From CALZJC01 sp041574955 (lineage in GTDB: Bacteria; Acidobacteriota; Thermoanaerobaculia; Multivoradales; JAHEKO01), in NCBI GenBank assembly GCA_041574955.1, contig JBFGNS010000187.1:1-7499 (forward strand): a stretch of DNA of 7,499 nt, read 5' to 3'. Position 1 is the first letter of the stretch. Each line of letters begins with the position of its first letter. The position numbers and the translations under genes were made by a program. Below the pieces are notes generated by a model. It did no database searches and was not told the origin of the DNA. It saw only the letters and a list, made by a program, of their open reading frames with translations. Shown here piece after piece: positions 1 to 6,400 of the stretch.

Positions 1-1
1 C

Positions 2-721
2 ATGGAGAAGCACGCGGTGTCGAAGATGATCGGCTCGCCGCCGGGCTACATCGGCCACGACGAGGGCGGCCAGCTGACCGAGCGCATCCGCCGGCAGCCG
101 TACTCGGTGGTGCTGTTCGACGAGATCGAGAAGGCGCACCCCGACGTTTCCAACCTGTTGCTCCAGATCCTCGACGACGGCATGCTCACCGACGCCTACG
201 GCAACCGCGTCGACTTCAAGAACACGCTCGTGCTGATGACCTCCAACCTGGGTTCGAAGCTGGTGCTCCGCGGCGGCCGGATGGGGTTCGCCGAGGCCGA
301 CCCCGAGCGCTCCTTCGAGCGGCTCGAGCAGGAGATCTTGGGCGAGCTGAAGCGCAACTTCAGCCCCGAGTTCATGAACCGGGTGGACGAGGTCATCGTC
401 TTCAACCAGCTGGGTCGCGACGAGCTGCGCTCGATCGTCGACATCCTGCTGTACGAGATCAACCTCACCCTCGCCGAGCGCGGGCTGGAGGTCGAGGTGT
501 CGCAGGAGGCGCGTGACTGGCTGCTCGAGCAGGCCGGCATCGAGCCCAGCACCGGCGCCCGTCCGCTGCGCCGCACGATCCAGCGGCACATCCAGGACGC
601 CGTGTCCGAGATCCTGATCAGCCAGCACGGCGAGGCCATCGGGCGGATCTCGGTGACGCTCGAAGACGACCGCCTGGAGTTCCTTCCGGCGGCGGCAGCG
701 GCGGCGGTCAGCGAAGGCTGA
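2..721 (+). CDS. clpC: ClpC-type AAA+ unfoldase, C-terminal part (5' end outside window)
   Basis: Second ATPase module (D2) of a Clp/Hsp100 unfoldase, which threads proteins through a hexamer pore, usually into ClpP. The reading frame is open to the left edge, so the ATG at base 2 is almost certainly internal; the N-domain, D1 and the D2 Walker A motif lie outside. Visible, in window residue numbers: pore loop GYIG (15-18), Walker B VVLFDE (36-41), sensor 1 asparagine in LMTSN (about 82), arginine finger in FMNRVDE (R127), and sensor 2 GARPLRR (185-191) in the small domain. MGF (94-96) sits where ClpC/ClpA carry the hydrophobic triplet loop that docks on ClpP, which ClpB lacks. GGQLTE (22-27) is also ClpC-like. 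I therefore prefer ClpC over ClpB. The C-terminus ends in an alanine run (AAAAAAVSEG). The stop is 11 bases before bamA, so cotranscription is likely. The family is certain; the ClpC subtype is probable. Confidence 0.88.
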   Translation: MEKHAVSKMIGSPPGYIGHDEGGQLTERIRRQPYSVVLFDEIEKAHPDVSNLLLQILDDGMLTDAYGNRVDFKNTLVLMTSNLGSKLVLRGGRMGFAEADPERSFERLEQEILGELKRNFSPEFMNRVDEVIVFNQLGRDELRSIVDILLYEINLTLAERGLEVEVSQEARDWLLEQAGIEPSTGARPLRRTIQRHIQDAVSEILISQHGEAIGRISVTLEDDRLEFLPAAAAAAVSEG

Positions 722-732
722 GAGACGGACCG

Positions 733-3108
733 ATGCGCTCGACTTCGAGAACCACTGTCTGCGCTCTGCTGCTGGCGGCCGTGCTGCTGGCGTCGCCGGT
801 GCCGGCCCAGCAGCACGGCGGGCTGACCATCGTGTCGGTGGAGTTCGAGGGCCTCGAGACCCTGGCTCCAGACACCGTCATGTTCTACCTCGGCCTGGCC
901 GAGGGCGAGCGGCTCGATTGGGCGCGGCTCGACCGCGCGATGCGCGAGCTGTGGGAGCGCCAGCTGGTCGACGACATCGGCGTAGAGAGCCGTGAGGTCG
1001 AGGGCGGCGTGGCGCTGTCCATCCAACTGGTCGAGCGGCCGACGCTGGTGGGCGTCGAGTACAAAGGGCTCAAGCGGATCAGCCGTACCGACATCTCCGA
1101 CCGCATCATCAAGGACCGCATCCGGGTGCGCGAGGGCGATCCGCTCAGCCTCGGTGAGCTGTACCGGCTCAAGTCGATGATCGAGGAGATCTACGCCGAG
1201 AAGGGCTACCGGCTGGCCGAGGCCAAGTTCACCATCGAGACGGTGGCGCGCGGCGATCGGCGGGTGAGCTTCACCATCGACGAGGGCGACAAGGTGCGGA
1301 TCGCCGACGTCGATTTCGAAGGCAACACGGTGTTCGGCGACCGCCGGCTGCGCTGGTCGATGAAGAAGACCAAGGAAAGCGGCCTGATCACCCGCATCAT
1401 GAAGAAGGACGTCTACAACGTTGCGGCGCTCGAGGAGGACCTCGACCGGGTGCGCGACGTCTACCGCAAGGTGGGCTACAAGAACGTCGTGCTGGGCGAG
1501 CCGGAGATCGAGATCCGCGCCCTCAAGCCCGACGCGGCCGAGCTCGAGAAGCAGAAACGGCGGCTGTTCATCACCGTGCCGATCGAGGAGGGCGACCGCT
1601 GGAAGCTCGGCGAGATCACCATCCAGGGCAACGACAAGTACTCCGACGAGCTGCTGCTGGCGCAGTTCGAGCGGCCGCGCGGCGGCTGGCTGCGCTCCAA
1701 GGTGGTGGACGACGGAGTCGAGGCGGTCAGCGAGATCTACAACAACACCGGCTACCTGTTCGCGCGCGTCGAGCCCGAGCTGCGCGAGCGCGCCGAGGGC
1801 GAGGTCGCCGACCTGGTGGTGCACGTGCAGGAGGGCGACCAGTACAAGGTCGGCAGGATCGAGTTCCAGGGCAACACCAAGACGCGCGACAAGGTCATCC
1901 GCCGCAATATGGGGGTGCAGGAAGGGCGGGTGCTCAACGCCGGCGCGCTGCGCAACAGCCTGCTGCGCCTGCGTCAGCTCGAGTTCTTCAAGGTCGACGA
2001 AAACGATCCCGTGCAGTTCGACTTCGACTCCGAGGAGAAGCAGGTCGACCTGGCCATCAAGGGCGAGGAGGGCGACCGCACCGAGCTGCTGTTCGGCGGC
2101 GGCTTCAGCGAGATCGACGGCCTGTTCGGCCAGTTCCAGTTCCGCACCCGCAACTTCCTCGGCCGCGGTGAGACGCTCGCCGTGTCGCTGCAGTCCGGCC
2201 GCCGCCAGGACGTCTTCGACCTGTCGTACTTCATCCCGTATTTCCTCGACCGGCCGCAGAACCTCGGCATCCAGGGGTTCAACCGCCGGCTCGACTACGA
2301 TCTGCTGGGCGGCCAGCGGATCTTCCAGGACACCACCGGCGGTACGCTGTCCTACGGTCGCAACCTGGGGCTGTTCCAGAACGCCACCCTCAGCTACAGC
2401 CTGTACGAGACCACCGACCGGCGCCAGCTGCTGTCGTTCACCGGTGACCTGGTCACTCAGAGCTTCGAGCGCGACGTCTCGTCGCTGCGCTTCAGCTACA
2501 CCTACGACCGGCGCGACAGCCGGCTGCAGCCGACGCTCGGCACGCGCTTCGCCGGCGGCGTCGAGTACGCCGGCGGCCTGCTCGGTGGCACCACCTACTT
2601 CGTCCGTCCGCGCGCCTCGTTGACCTATTACAAGCCGCTCACCCGCGGCACCATCCAGACGGTGGGCGCGATCAACGTCGAGGCCGGCTACATCAAGCCG
2701 TTCGGCGGCCGCGAGCTGTTCTTCCTCGACCGCTTCTATCTCGGCGGCGAGACCAGCGTGCGCGGCTTCCGCTTCCGCTCGATCTGGGTGCGCGACGAGA
2801 ACGGCTTGACCCAGGTCGACGAGTCGGGGTTCCCGCTCGGCGGCGACCGTTCGCTGCAGGTGAACCTCGAGTACCACGTGCTGCTCGGCGGACCGTTCCG
2901 CCTGATCCTGTTCGCCGACGGCGGCAACGTGTGGGGCGAGGACCAGTCGTTCGACCTCGCGGGCATGCGCTACACCGCCGGTGCCGAGCTGCAGGTCAAC
3001 GTGCCGATGTTCGGCGCGCCGCTGCGGTTCATCTACTCGTCGAACCTGGATCCGCTGCCCGACGACCGTTTCGAGAGCTTCCAATTCAGCGTGGGGCCGA
3101 GCTTTTGA
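733..3108 (+). CDS. bamA: Outer membrane protein assembly factor BamA (Omp85 family)
   Basis: Central subunit of the BAM complex, which folds and inserts beta-barrel proteins into the outer membrane. The 791-residue length is close to E. coli BamA (about 810). Residues 1-25 are a Sec signal peptide: basic start, hydrophobic core ALLLAAVLLA, probable cleavage after VPA. Five POTRA repeats follow at about 31-103, 104-185, 186-287, 288-368 and 369-447, each closing with a strand and an EGD-type turn that opens the next (residues 186, 288, 369, 448). POTRA3 is the longest, with a charged insertion near MKKTKESGL. The barrel spans about 448-791. It contains the Omp85 loop-6 motif VRGF (676-679) and ends in an aromatic final strand, FQFSVGPSF, as expected for a beta-signal. 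The ATG lies 11 bases after the clp stop with a weak purine stretch (GAGACGG) upstream. The five POTRAs argue against TamA, which has three. Confidence 0.95.
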   Translation: MRSTSRTTVCALLLAAVLLASPVPAQQHGGLTIVSVEFEGLETLAPDTVMFYLGLAEGERLDWARLDRAMRELWERQLVDDIGVESREVEGGVALSIQLVERPTLVGVEYKGLKRISRTDISDRIIKDRIRVREGDPLSLGELYRLKSMIEEIYAEKGYRLAEAKFTIETVARGDRRVSFTIDEGDKVRIADVDFEGNTVFGDRRLRWSMKKTKESGLITRIMKKDVYNVAALEEDLDRVRDVYRKVGYKNVVLGEPEIEIRALKPDAAELEKQKRRLFITVPIEEGDRWKLGEITIQGNDKYSDELLLAQFERPRGGWLRSKVVDDGVEAVSEIYNNTGYLFARVEPELRERAEGEVADLVVHVQEGDQYKVGRIEFQGNTKTRDKVIRRNMGVQEGRVLNAGALRNSLLRLRQLEFFKVDENDPVQFDFDSEEKQVDLAIKGEEGDRTELLFGGGFSEIDGLFGQFQFRTRNFLGRGETLAVSLQSGRRQDVFDLSYFIPYFLDRPQNLGIQGFNRRLDYDLLGGQRIFQDTTGGTLSYGRNLGLFQNATLSYSLYETTDRRQLLSFTGDLVTQSFERDVSSLRFSYTYDRRDSRLQPTLGTRFAGGVEYAGGLLGGTTYFVRPRASLTYYKPLTRGTIQTVGAINVEAGYIKPFGGRELFFLDRFYLGGETSVRGFRFRSIWVRDENGLTQVDESGFPLGGDRSLQVNLEYHVLLGGPFRLILFADGGNVWGEDQSFDLAGMRYTAGAELQVNVPMFGAPLRFIYSSNLDPLPDDRFESFQFSVGPSF

Positions 3109-3144
3109 GCCGGCTCTCCGCAGCGACGTCGTGGAGGAGCCGGC
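3109..3144 (+). terminator. Strong hairpin directly after the bamA stop (possible terminator or attenuator)
   Basis: The left arm GCCGGCTCTCC (3109-3119) pairs with the right arm GGAGGAGCCGGC (3133-3144). This gives eleven base pairs with a single bulged G at 3136, and the loop itself contains the palindrome CGACGTCG. The stem starts on the base right after the bamA TGA, a typical place for a terminator or an mRNA 3'-end stabiliser. No T tract follows (the next bases are GGACGGCC), so it is not a canonical intrinsic terminator. In DNA this G/C-rich some pairing is expected by chance, but an arm this long and this well placed is less so. Confidence 0.4.
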
Positions 3145-3166
3145 GGACGGCCGACGAGGCCTGACA

Positions 3167-3224
3167 GCGCGGTGCCGGCCGCAGCCGCGGCCGACCGGCG
3201 CCGGTCGCCCGCGGCACGCCGCGC
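3167..3224 (+). repeat. Nested inverted repeat with a 16-base perfect palindrome
   Basis: CGACCGGCGCCGGTCG at 3192-3207 is a perfect 16-base palindrome. It is enclosed by outer arms: GCGCGG (3167-3172) pairs with CCGCGC (3219-3224), and TGCCG (3173-3177) pairs with CGGCA (3212-3216), leaving a two-base bulge at 3217-3218. The result is a long stem-loop in RNA, or a symmetric site for a dimeric DNA-binding protein. There is no T-rich tail. The function is unknown and the G/C-rich composition lowers its significance. Confidence 0.4.
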
Positions 3225-3263
3225 GGCGCCGGTGAGACGGCCGCCCAGCGTGCCGAGACGCAT

Positions 3264-3269
3264 AGGGAG
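3264..3269 (+). promoter_or_regulatory. Ribosome binding site of fabZ
   Basis: AGGGAG ends six bases before the GTG at 3276. It is one of the clearest Shine-Dalgarno matches in the window and supports GTG as the fabZ start. Confidence 0.65.
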
Positions 3270-3275
3270 AGTGCA

Positions 3276-3722
3276 GTGAGCGAAGACAGCAAGAGCGGCG
3301 GTATCGAATGGGTTCTCGAGCTGCTGCCGCACCGCTATCCGATCCTGCTGGTCGACCGGGTGATCGAGCTGGTGCCGGGCAAGAGGATCGTGGCGTTGAA
3401 GAACGTCACCGTCAACGAGCCGTTCTTCAACGGCCACTTTCCCGGGCATCCGGTGATGCCGGGCGTGCTGCAGGTGGAAGGGCTGGCCCAGGCGGGCGCT
3501 CTGCTGCTGCTGGAGAGGCCGGCAAACGCCGACAAGCTGGTCTACTTCATGTCGATCGAGCGCGCCCGCTTCCGCCGGCCGGTGGTGCCCGGCGACCAGC
3601 TGCGTTACGAGGTCGAGGTGCTGCGGATGCGCGAGAGCCACGGCAAGCTGGCCGGCAAGGTGCTGGTCGACGGCAAGGTGGCGAGCGAGGCGGTGCTGTC
3701 GTCGGCACTGGTGGACCGGTAG
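3276..3722 (+). CDS. fabZ: 3-hydroxyacyl-ACP dehydratase FabZ
   Basis: Cytosolic hot-dog-fold enzyme that dehydrates (3R)-hydroxyacyl-ACP to trans-2-enoyl-ACP in fatty acid elongation. It competes with LpxA for the same hydroxyacyl-ACP, so their linkage makes metabolic sense. The 148-residue length is normal. The early motif LPHRYPILLVDRV (17-29) is characteristic. The catalytic signature HFPGHPVMPG (54-63) supplies His54, and Glu68 lies fourteen residues later in LQVEGLAQ, the usual catalytic His/Glu pair. The central Glu marks FabZ; FabA has Asp at that position. The start is GTG, chosen because an AGGGAG site sits six bases upstream and the protein then begins a short distance before the conserved core. 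The stop is four bases before lpxA, so translational coupling is likely. Confidence 0.96.
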   Translation: MSEDSKSGGIEWVLELLPHRYPILLVDRVIELVPGKRIVALKNVTVNEPFFNGHFPGHPVMPGVLQVEGLAQAGALLLLERPANADKLVYFMSIERARFRRPVVPGDQLRYEVEVLRMRESHGKLAGKVLVDGKVASEAVLSSALVDR

Positions 3723-3726
3723 GCCG

Positions 3727-4560
3727 ATGACCACCTCTACCTCCATCCATCCCACCGCGGTCGTCGACCGCAAGGCCCAGCTCGGCGTCGGCGTGGCGGT
3801 GGGCCCGTACGCCGTCATCGGTGCCGAGGTGGTGGTGGGCGACAGCTGCCGCATCGGGTCCGGAGCGCAGATCGAGGGGCCGACCGTGCTCGGCTCCGGC
3901 AACCAGATCTACTCGCACGCCTGTATCGGCTTCGACCCGCAGGACAAGAAGTACCACGGTGAGCGCACGGTGCTCGAGGTGGGTGACGACAACGTGCTGC
4001 GCGAATTCTGCACCGTGCACCGCGGTACCGGCCTGGGCGGCGGCGTCACCTCGATCGGATCCGACAACCTGCTGATGGCCTACGTCCACGTCGCCCACGA
4101 CTGCCGGCTCGGCAGCCACACCATCCTGAGCAACAACGCCACCCTGGCCGGCCACGTGAGCGTGCACGACCACGCCACCGTGGGGGCCTTTGGCGGCGTG
4201 CACCAGTTCTGCCGGGTGGGTCGGTACGCCTACATCGGCGGCTACTCGGTGATCACCATGGACGTGTTGCCCTATTCGCGTGCCGTCGGGCTCAAACCCG
4301 CGTTCCTCGGTCTCAACCGCGTCGGGCTCGAGCGCAAGGGCTTCGACCGCGACCGCATGCGCCGCGTGGAGAGCGCCCTGCGGGTGCTGGTGCGCTCCGG
4401 GCGCAACACCTCGCAGGCGCTCGAGGTGCTGGCCGCCGAGCACGCGGGGAACGAGGACATCGACTATCTGATCGAGTTCGTGCGCCAGTCGGAGCGCGGC
4501 TTCATCAAGGCGTTGCCGGGACGGCGAAGCGCCAGGGGAGAGGGCTCTGCCGAATCGTGA
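3727..4560 (+). CDS. lpxA: Acyl-ACP--UDP-N-acetylglucosamine O-acyltransferase LpxA
   Basis: Catalyses the first step of lipid A synthesis: transfer of a 3-hydroxyacyl chain from ACP to position 3 of UDP-GlcNAc (or to an amine in UDP-GlcNAc3N in some species). The N-terminal two thirds is a left-handed beta-helix of hexapeptide repeats, for example SIHPTAVV and IGSDNLLMAYVHVAHDC. His124 in AHDC aligns with catalytic His125 of E. coli. Also conserved are HRGT (98-101), NNATLAGHVSV (136-146) and the Gly-Gly pair at 171-172; the second Gly aligns with the acyl-chain ruler Gly173 of E. coli, hinting at a long acyl chain. The helical C-terminal domain begins near 195 with LGLNRVGLERKGF. The length of 277 is slightly more than E. 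coli (262) because of a basic, small-residue tail (PGRRSARGEGSAES). The ATG is four bases after the fabZ stop. Confidence 0.96.
   Translation: MTTSTSIHPTAVVDRKAQLGVGVAVGPYAVIGAEVVVGDSCRIGSGAQIEGPTVLGSGNQIYSHACIGFDPQDKKYHGERTVLEVGDDNVLREFCTVHRGTGLGGGVTSIGSDNLLMAYVHVAHDCRLGSHTILSNNATLAGHVSVHDHATVGAFGGVHQFCRVGRYAYIGGYSVITMDVLPYSRAVGLKPAFLGLNRVGLERKGFDRDRMRRVESALRVLVRSGRNTSQALEVLAAEHAGNEDIDYLIEFVRQSERGFIKALPGRRSARGEGSAES
4535..4540 (+). promoter_or_regulatory. Possible ribosome binding site for the oxidoreductase gene, inside lpxA
   Basis: The purine-rich run AGGGGAGAGG (4534-4543) lies in the lpxA tail. GGGGAG within it ends six bases before the in-frame CTG at 4547 and sixteen bases before the out-of-frame GTG at 4557. 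No similar site precedes the in-frame GTG at 4577. It therefore bears on where the next gene starts. Confidence 0.4.
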
Positions 4561-5479
4561 TCCGCTGCGCGTCGGCGTGGTAGGTGCCGGCGCGATGGGG
4601 CGCAACCACCTGCGGGTGCTGTCGCGGCTCGACGGCGCGCAGCTCACCGGCGTCCACGACCGGCTGGCCGAGCGCGCCACGGCGCGCGCCGCCGAGGCGG
4701 GCACCCGCGCCTTCGGCCAGCTCGACGAGCTGGCCGCCGAGGTCGACGCGGTGGTGCTGGCGATCCCCACCGCCTCCCACGCCGAGGTCGGCTGCCGGCT
4801 GCTCGAGCACGGCTGTCACCTGCTGGTCGAAAAGCCTATCGCGGCCAGCCTGGCCGACGCCGACGCGCTGCTGACGGCGGCCGGCGACCGGCGGCTGGCG
4901 GTGGGCCACGTCGAGTACTTCAACCCGGCGGTGCAGACTCTGCTGCACAGTCTCGACAGCCCGCCGGGCTTCGTCGAGATCCACCGGCTGGCGGCGTTCA
5001 CGCCGCGCAGTCTCGACATCGACGTGGTGCTCGATCTGATGATTCACGACCTGCAGATCGTGCACGCACTCGATCCCAGCGAGGTGCGAGAGATCCGCGC
5101 CACCGGCGTCAAGGTGCTGTCGGACCGCGCCGACATCGCCAACGCCCGGCTCGAGCTCGAGTCGGGATGCGTGGCCAACGTGACCGCGTCGCGGGTGTCG
5201 GCGGAGCGCATCCGCAAGCTGCGGGTGTTCGCTCCGCCCAGCTACTACTCGATCGACTATCAATCTCAGAAGGTACGGGGTGTGGCCCTCGAGGGGGCGG
5301 GCGACGAGCGCGGCTTCGTGCCGTTCGTGCTGCCGGTCGAGCCGGCCGAGCCGCTCGAGCGCGAGCTGGCGGCCTTCCTGGCCGCCTGCCGCGGCGAAGC
5401 GGCGCCGATCGTCGACGGCCGGCAGGCGCGCCGGGCGCTCGCCACCGCGCTGGCCATCGCCGAGGCGATGGCGGCGTAG
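4547..5479 (+). CDS. Gfo/Idh/MocA-family NAD(P) oxidoreductase, possibly GnnA-like (UDP-GlcNAc 3-dehydrogenase)
   Basis: NAD(P)-dependent sugar oxidoreductase with an N-terminal Rossmann fold. Nucleotide-binding sequence LRVGVVGAGAMGRNH starts at base 4565; the Gfo/Idh catalytic EKP follows in LLVEKPIA, and the C-terminal catalytic domain contains GHVEYFNPAV and DVVLDLMIHDL. Placement right after lpxA recalls GnnA, which oxidises UDP-GlcNAc at C3 so that GnnB can make UDP-GlcNAc3N for amide-linked lipid A. No aminotransferase is seen here, so this stays a hypothesis. The start is unclear. No ATG or TTG precedes the Rossmann strand in frame, and GTG 4577 would cut off most of its first strand (leaving MVGAGAMG) without a ribosome binding site. 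CTG 4547 (310 residues) has a plausible site upstream and overlaps lpxA by 14 bases; I use it provisionally. GTG 4577 (300 residues) is the conservative alternative. The family is secure; the exact substrate is not. Confidence 0.85.
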   Translation: MPNRDPLRVGVVGAGAMGRNHLRVLSRLDGAQLTGVHDRLAERATARAAEAGTRAFGQLDELAAEVDAVVLAIPTASHAEVGCRLLEHGCHLLVEKPIAASLADADALLTAAGDRRLAVGHVEYFNPAVQTLLHSLDSPPGFVEIHRLAAFTPRSLDIDVVLDLMIHDLQIVHALDPSEVREIRATGVKVLSDRADIANARLELESGCVANVTASRVSAERIRKLRVFAPPSYYSIDYQSQKVRGVALEGAGDERGFVPFVLPVEPAEPLERELAAFLAACRGEAAPIVDGRQARRALATALAIAEAMAA

Positions 5480-5500
5480 GCGGCCCCACAACCAACCAGC

Positions 5501-5506
5501 AAGGAG
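5501..5506 (+). promoter_or_regulatory. Ribosome binding site of the MTA phosphorylase gene
   Basis: AAGGAG ends six bases before the ATG at 5513. It is the best Shine-Dalgarno match in the window and sits in a 33-base gap with slightly more A/C than its surroundings. It suggests independent, efficient initiation rather than coupling to the gene upstream. Confidence 0.75.
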
Positions 5507-5512
5507 ATCAGG

Positions 5513-6388
5513 ATGAGCAGTGTTCGCATCGGCGTGATCGGCGGAAGCGGGCTCTACGCGATGGACGGGCTCGAGGTCAAGGAGGAGAAGCGGATCGACA
5601 CGCCGTTCGGCGAGCCGTCGGATCCGTACGTCATCGGCGAGCTGGACGGCGCGTCGGTGGCTTTTCTGGCGCGCCACGGCAGGGGGCACCGCATCCTGCC
5701 GTCGGAGCTCAACTTCCGCGCCAACATCTACGGCTTCAAGCTGCTCGGCGTCGAGTGGCTGATCTCGGTCAGCGCGGTTGGCTCGATGCAGCTCGAGTAC
5801 CGGCCGACCGACATCGTGGTACCCGACCAGTTCTTCGACCGCACCCGCCACCGCGCCGACACCTTCTTCGGCAACGGGCTGGTGGCGCACGTCTCGCTGG
5901 CGCGCCCGATCTGCCCGGCGCTGCAGCCGGTGTTCTACGACTGCGCTCGCGAGGCGGGGGCGCGGGCCCACAGCGGCGGCACCTACCTGTGCATGGAGGG
6001 GCCGCAGTTCTCGACCCGCGCCGAGTCCGAGATCTACCGCCAGTGGGGCGTGGACGTGATCGGCATGACCAACCTGCAGGAGGCCAAGCTGGCCCGCGAG
6101 GCGGAGATCTGCTACGCCACGATGGCGATGATCACCGACTACGACTGCTGGCACGAGGAAGAGGAGGCGGTCAGCGGCGAAGCGGTCATGGAGGTGGTGC
6201 GACAGAACGCCAGCACAGCCCAGGACGTGGTGCGCCGGATCATCCGCCGGCTGCCGATCGAGCGGAGCTGCGGCTGTGCCGAGGCGCTCAAGATGTCGCT
6301 CATCACCGAGCCGGGCAAGATCCCGACCGAGACGCTGGAGGCGCTGGCGCCGATCGTCGGACGGTATCTGCCGGCAGCAGGCGACTGA
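5513..6388 (+). CDS. mtnP: S-methyl-5'-thioadenosine phosphorylase
   Basis: Cleaves 5'-methylthioadenosine with phosphate to adenine and methylthioribose-1-phosphate, recycling a by-product of polyamine synthesis and other S-adenosylmethionine reactions. It is a trimeric-type purine nucleoside phosphorylase of 291 residues, a usual length. Motifs in order: IGGSGLY (9-15), phosphate-site RHGRGH (54-59), SAVGS (87-91), MEGPQFSTRAE (161-171), GMTNLQEAKLA (184-194) and TDYDCWH (208-214). The two aspartates in DYD are those that bind a 6-aminopurine in human MTAP, favouring methylthioadenosine over inosine or guanosine substrates. A Cys-x-Cys (SCGCAEALK) near the C-terminus is common in bacterial members. 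The ATG is fixed by AAGGAG six bases upstream. It lies 33 bases after the oxidoreductase gene and 12 bases before surE. A broader purine nucleoside phosphorylase role is less likely. Confidence 0.93.
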   Translation: MSSVRIGVIGGSGLYAMDGLEVKEEKRIDTPFGEPSDPYVIGELDGASVAFLARHGRGHRILPSELNFRANIYGFKLLGVEWLISVSAVGSMQLEYRPTDIVVPDQFFDRTRHRADTFFGNGLVAHVSLARPICPALQPVFYDCAREAGARAHSGGTYLCMEGPQFSTRAESEIYRQWGVDVIGMTNLQEAKLAREAEICYATMAMITDYDCWHEEEEAVSGEAVMEVVRQNASTAQDVVRRIIRRLPIERSCGCAEALKMSLITEPGKIPTETLEALAPIVGRYLPAAGD

Positions 6389-6400
6389 GCGCCAGCCGCC

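Larger units (their letters stand above)
3109..3275 (+). other. Structured 167-base gap between bamA and fabZ, no gene seen
   Basis: This is the largest non-coding stretch in the window. No frame gives a recognisable protein. It is extremely G/C-rich and full of inverted repeats (listed separately), plus short direct repeats: GGCGCCGGT at 3197-3205 and 3225-3233, and GACGGCCG at 3146-3153 and 3236-3243. I see no credible -35/-10 pair, although promoters in such high-GC genomes are hard to recognise. The right end carries the fabZ ribosome binding site. In many diderms this position holds skp/ompH and lpxD. It may be a leader, a termination or attenuation region, or an RNA-processing region. 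Confidence 0.6.

Noticed and set aside
688..709. GGC/GCG triplet run at the end of the clp gene as a microsatellite or regulatory repeat
   Set aside because: It is short, in frame and imperfect, encoding an alanine-rich tail; such runs are common in high-GC genes.
1421..2623. 400-codon + strand frame inside bamA
   Set aside because: The product is Ser/Arg/Ala/Thr-rich, typical of the shifted frame of a high-GC gene, and bamA has clear POTRA and barrel signatures in its own frame.
196..3084. Very long open frame on the minus strand, 962 codons, opposite clp and bamA
   Set aside because: It runs across two clearly real + strand genes. Its translation is low-complexity, rich in Ala, Val, Leu, His, Gln and Arg, with no recognisable domain. 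Antisense frames of G/C-ending codons rarely contain stops, which explains its length.
3109..3144. Calling the post-bamA hairpin a canonical intrinsic terminator
   Set aside because: The stem is good but no T tract follows, so only a weak terminator/attenuator call is kept.
3033..3902. Minus-strand frame of 289 codons across the bamA-fabZ gap
   Set aside because: It covers the gap but lies mostly antisense to fabZ and lpxA, shows no domain and has His/Gln-rich composition; it is a shadow and not a lost skp or lpxD.
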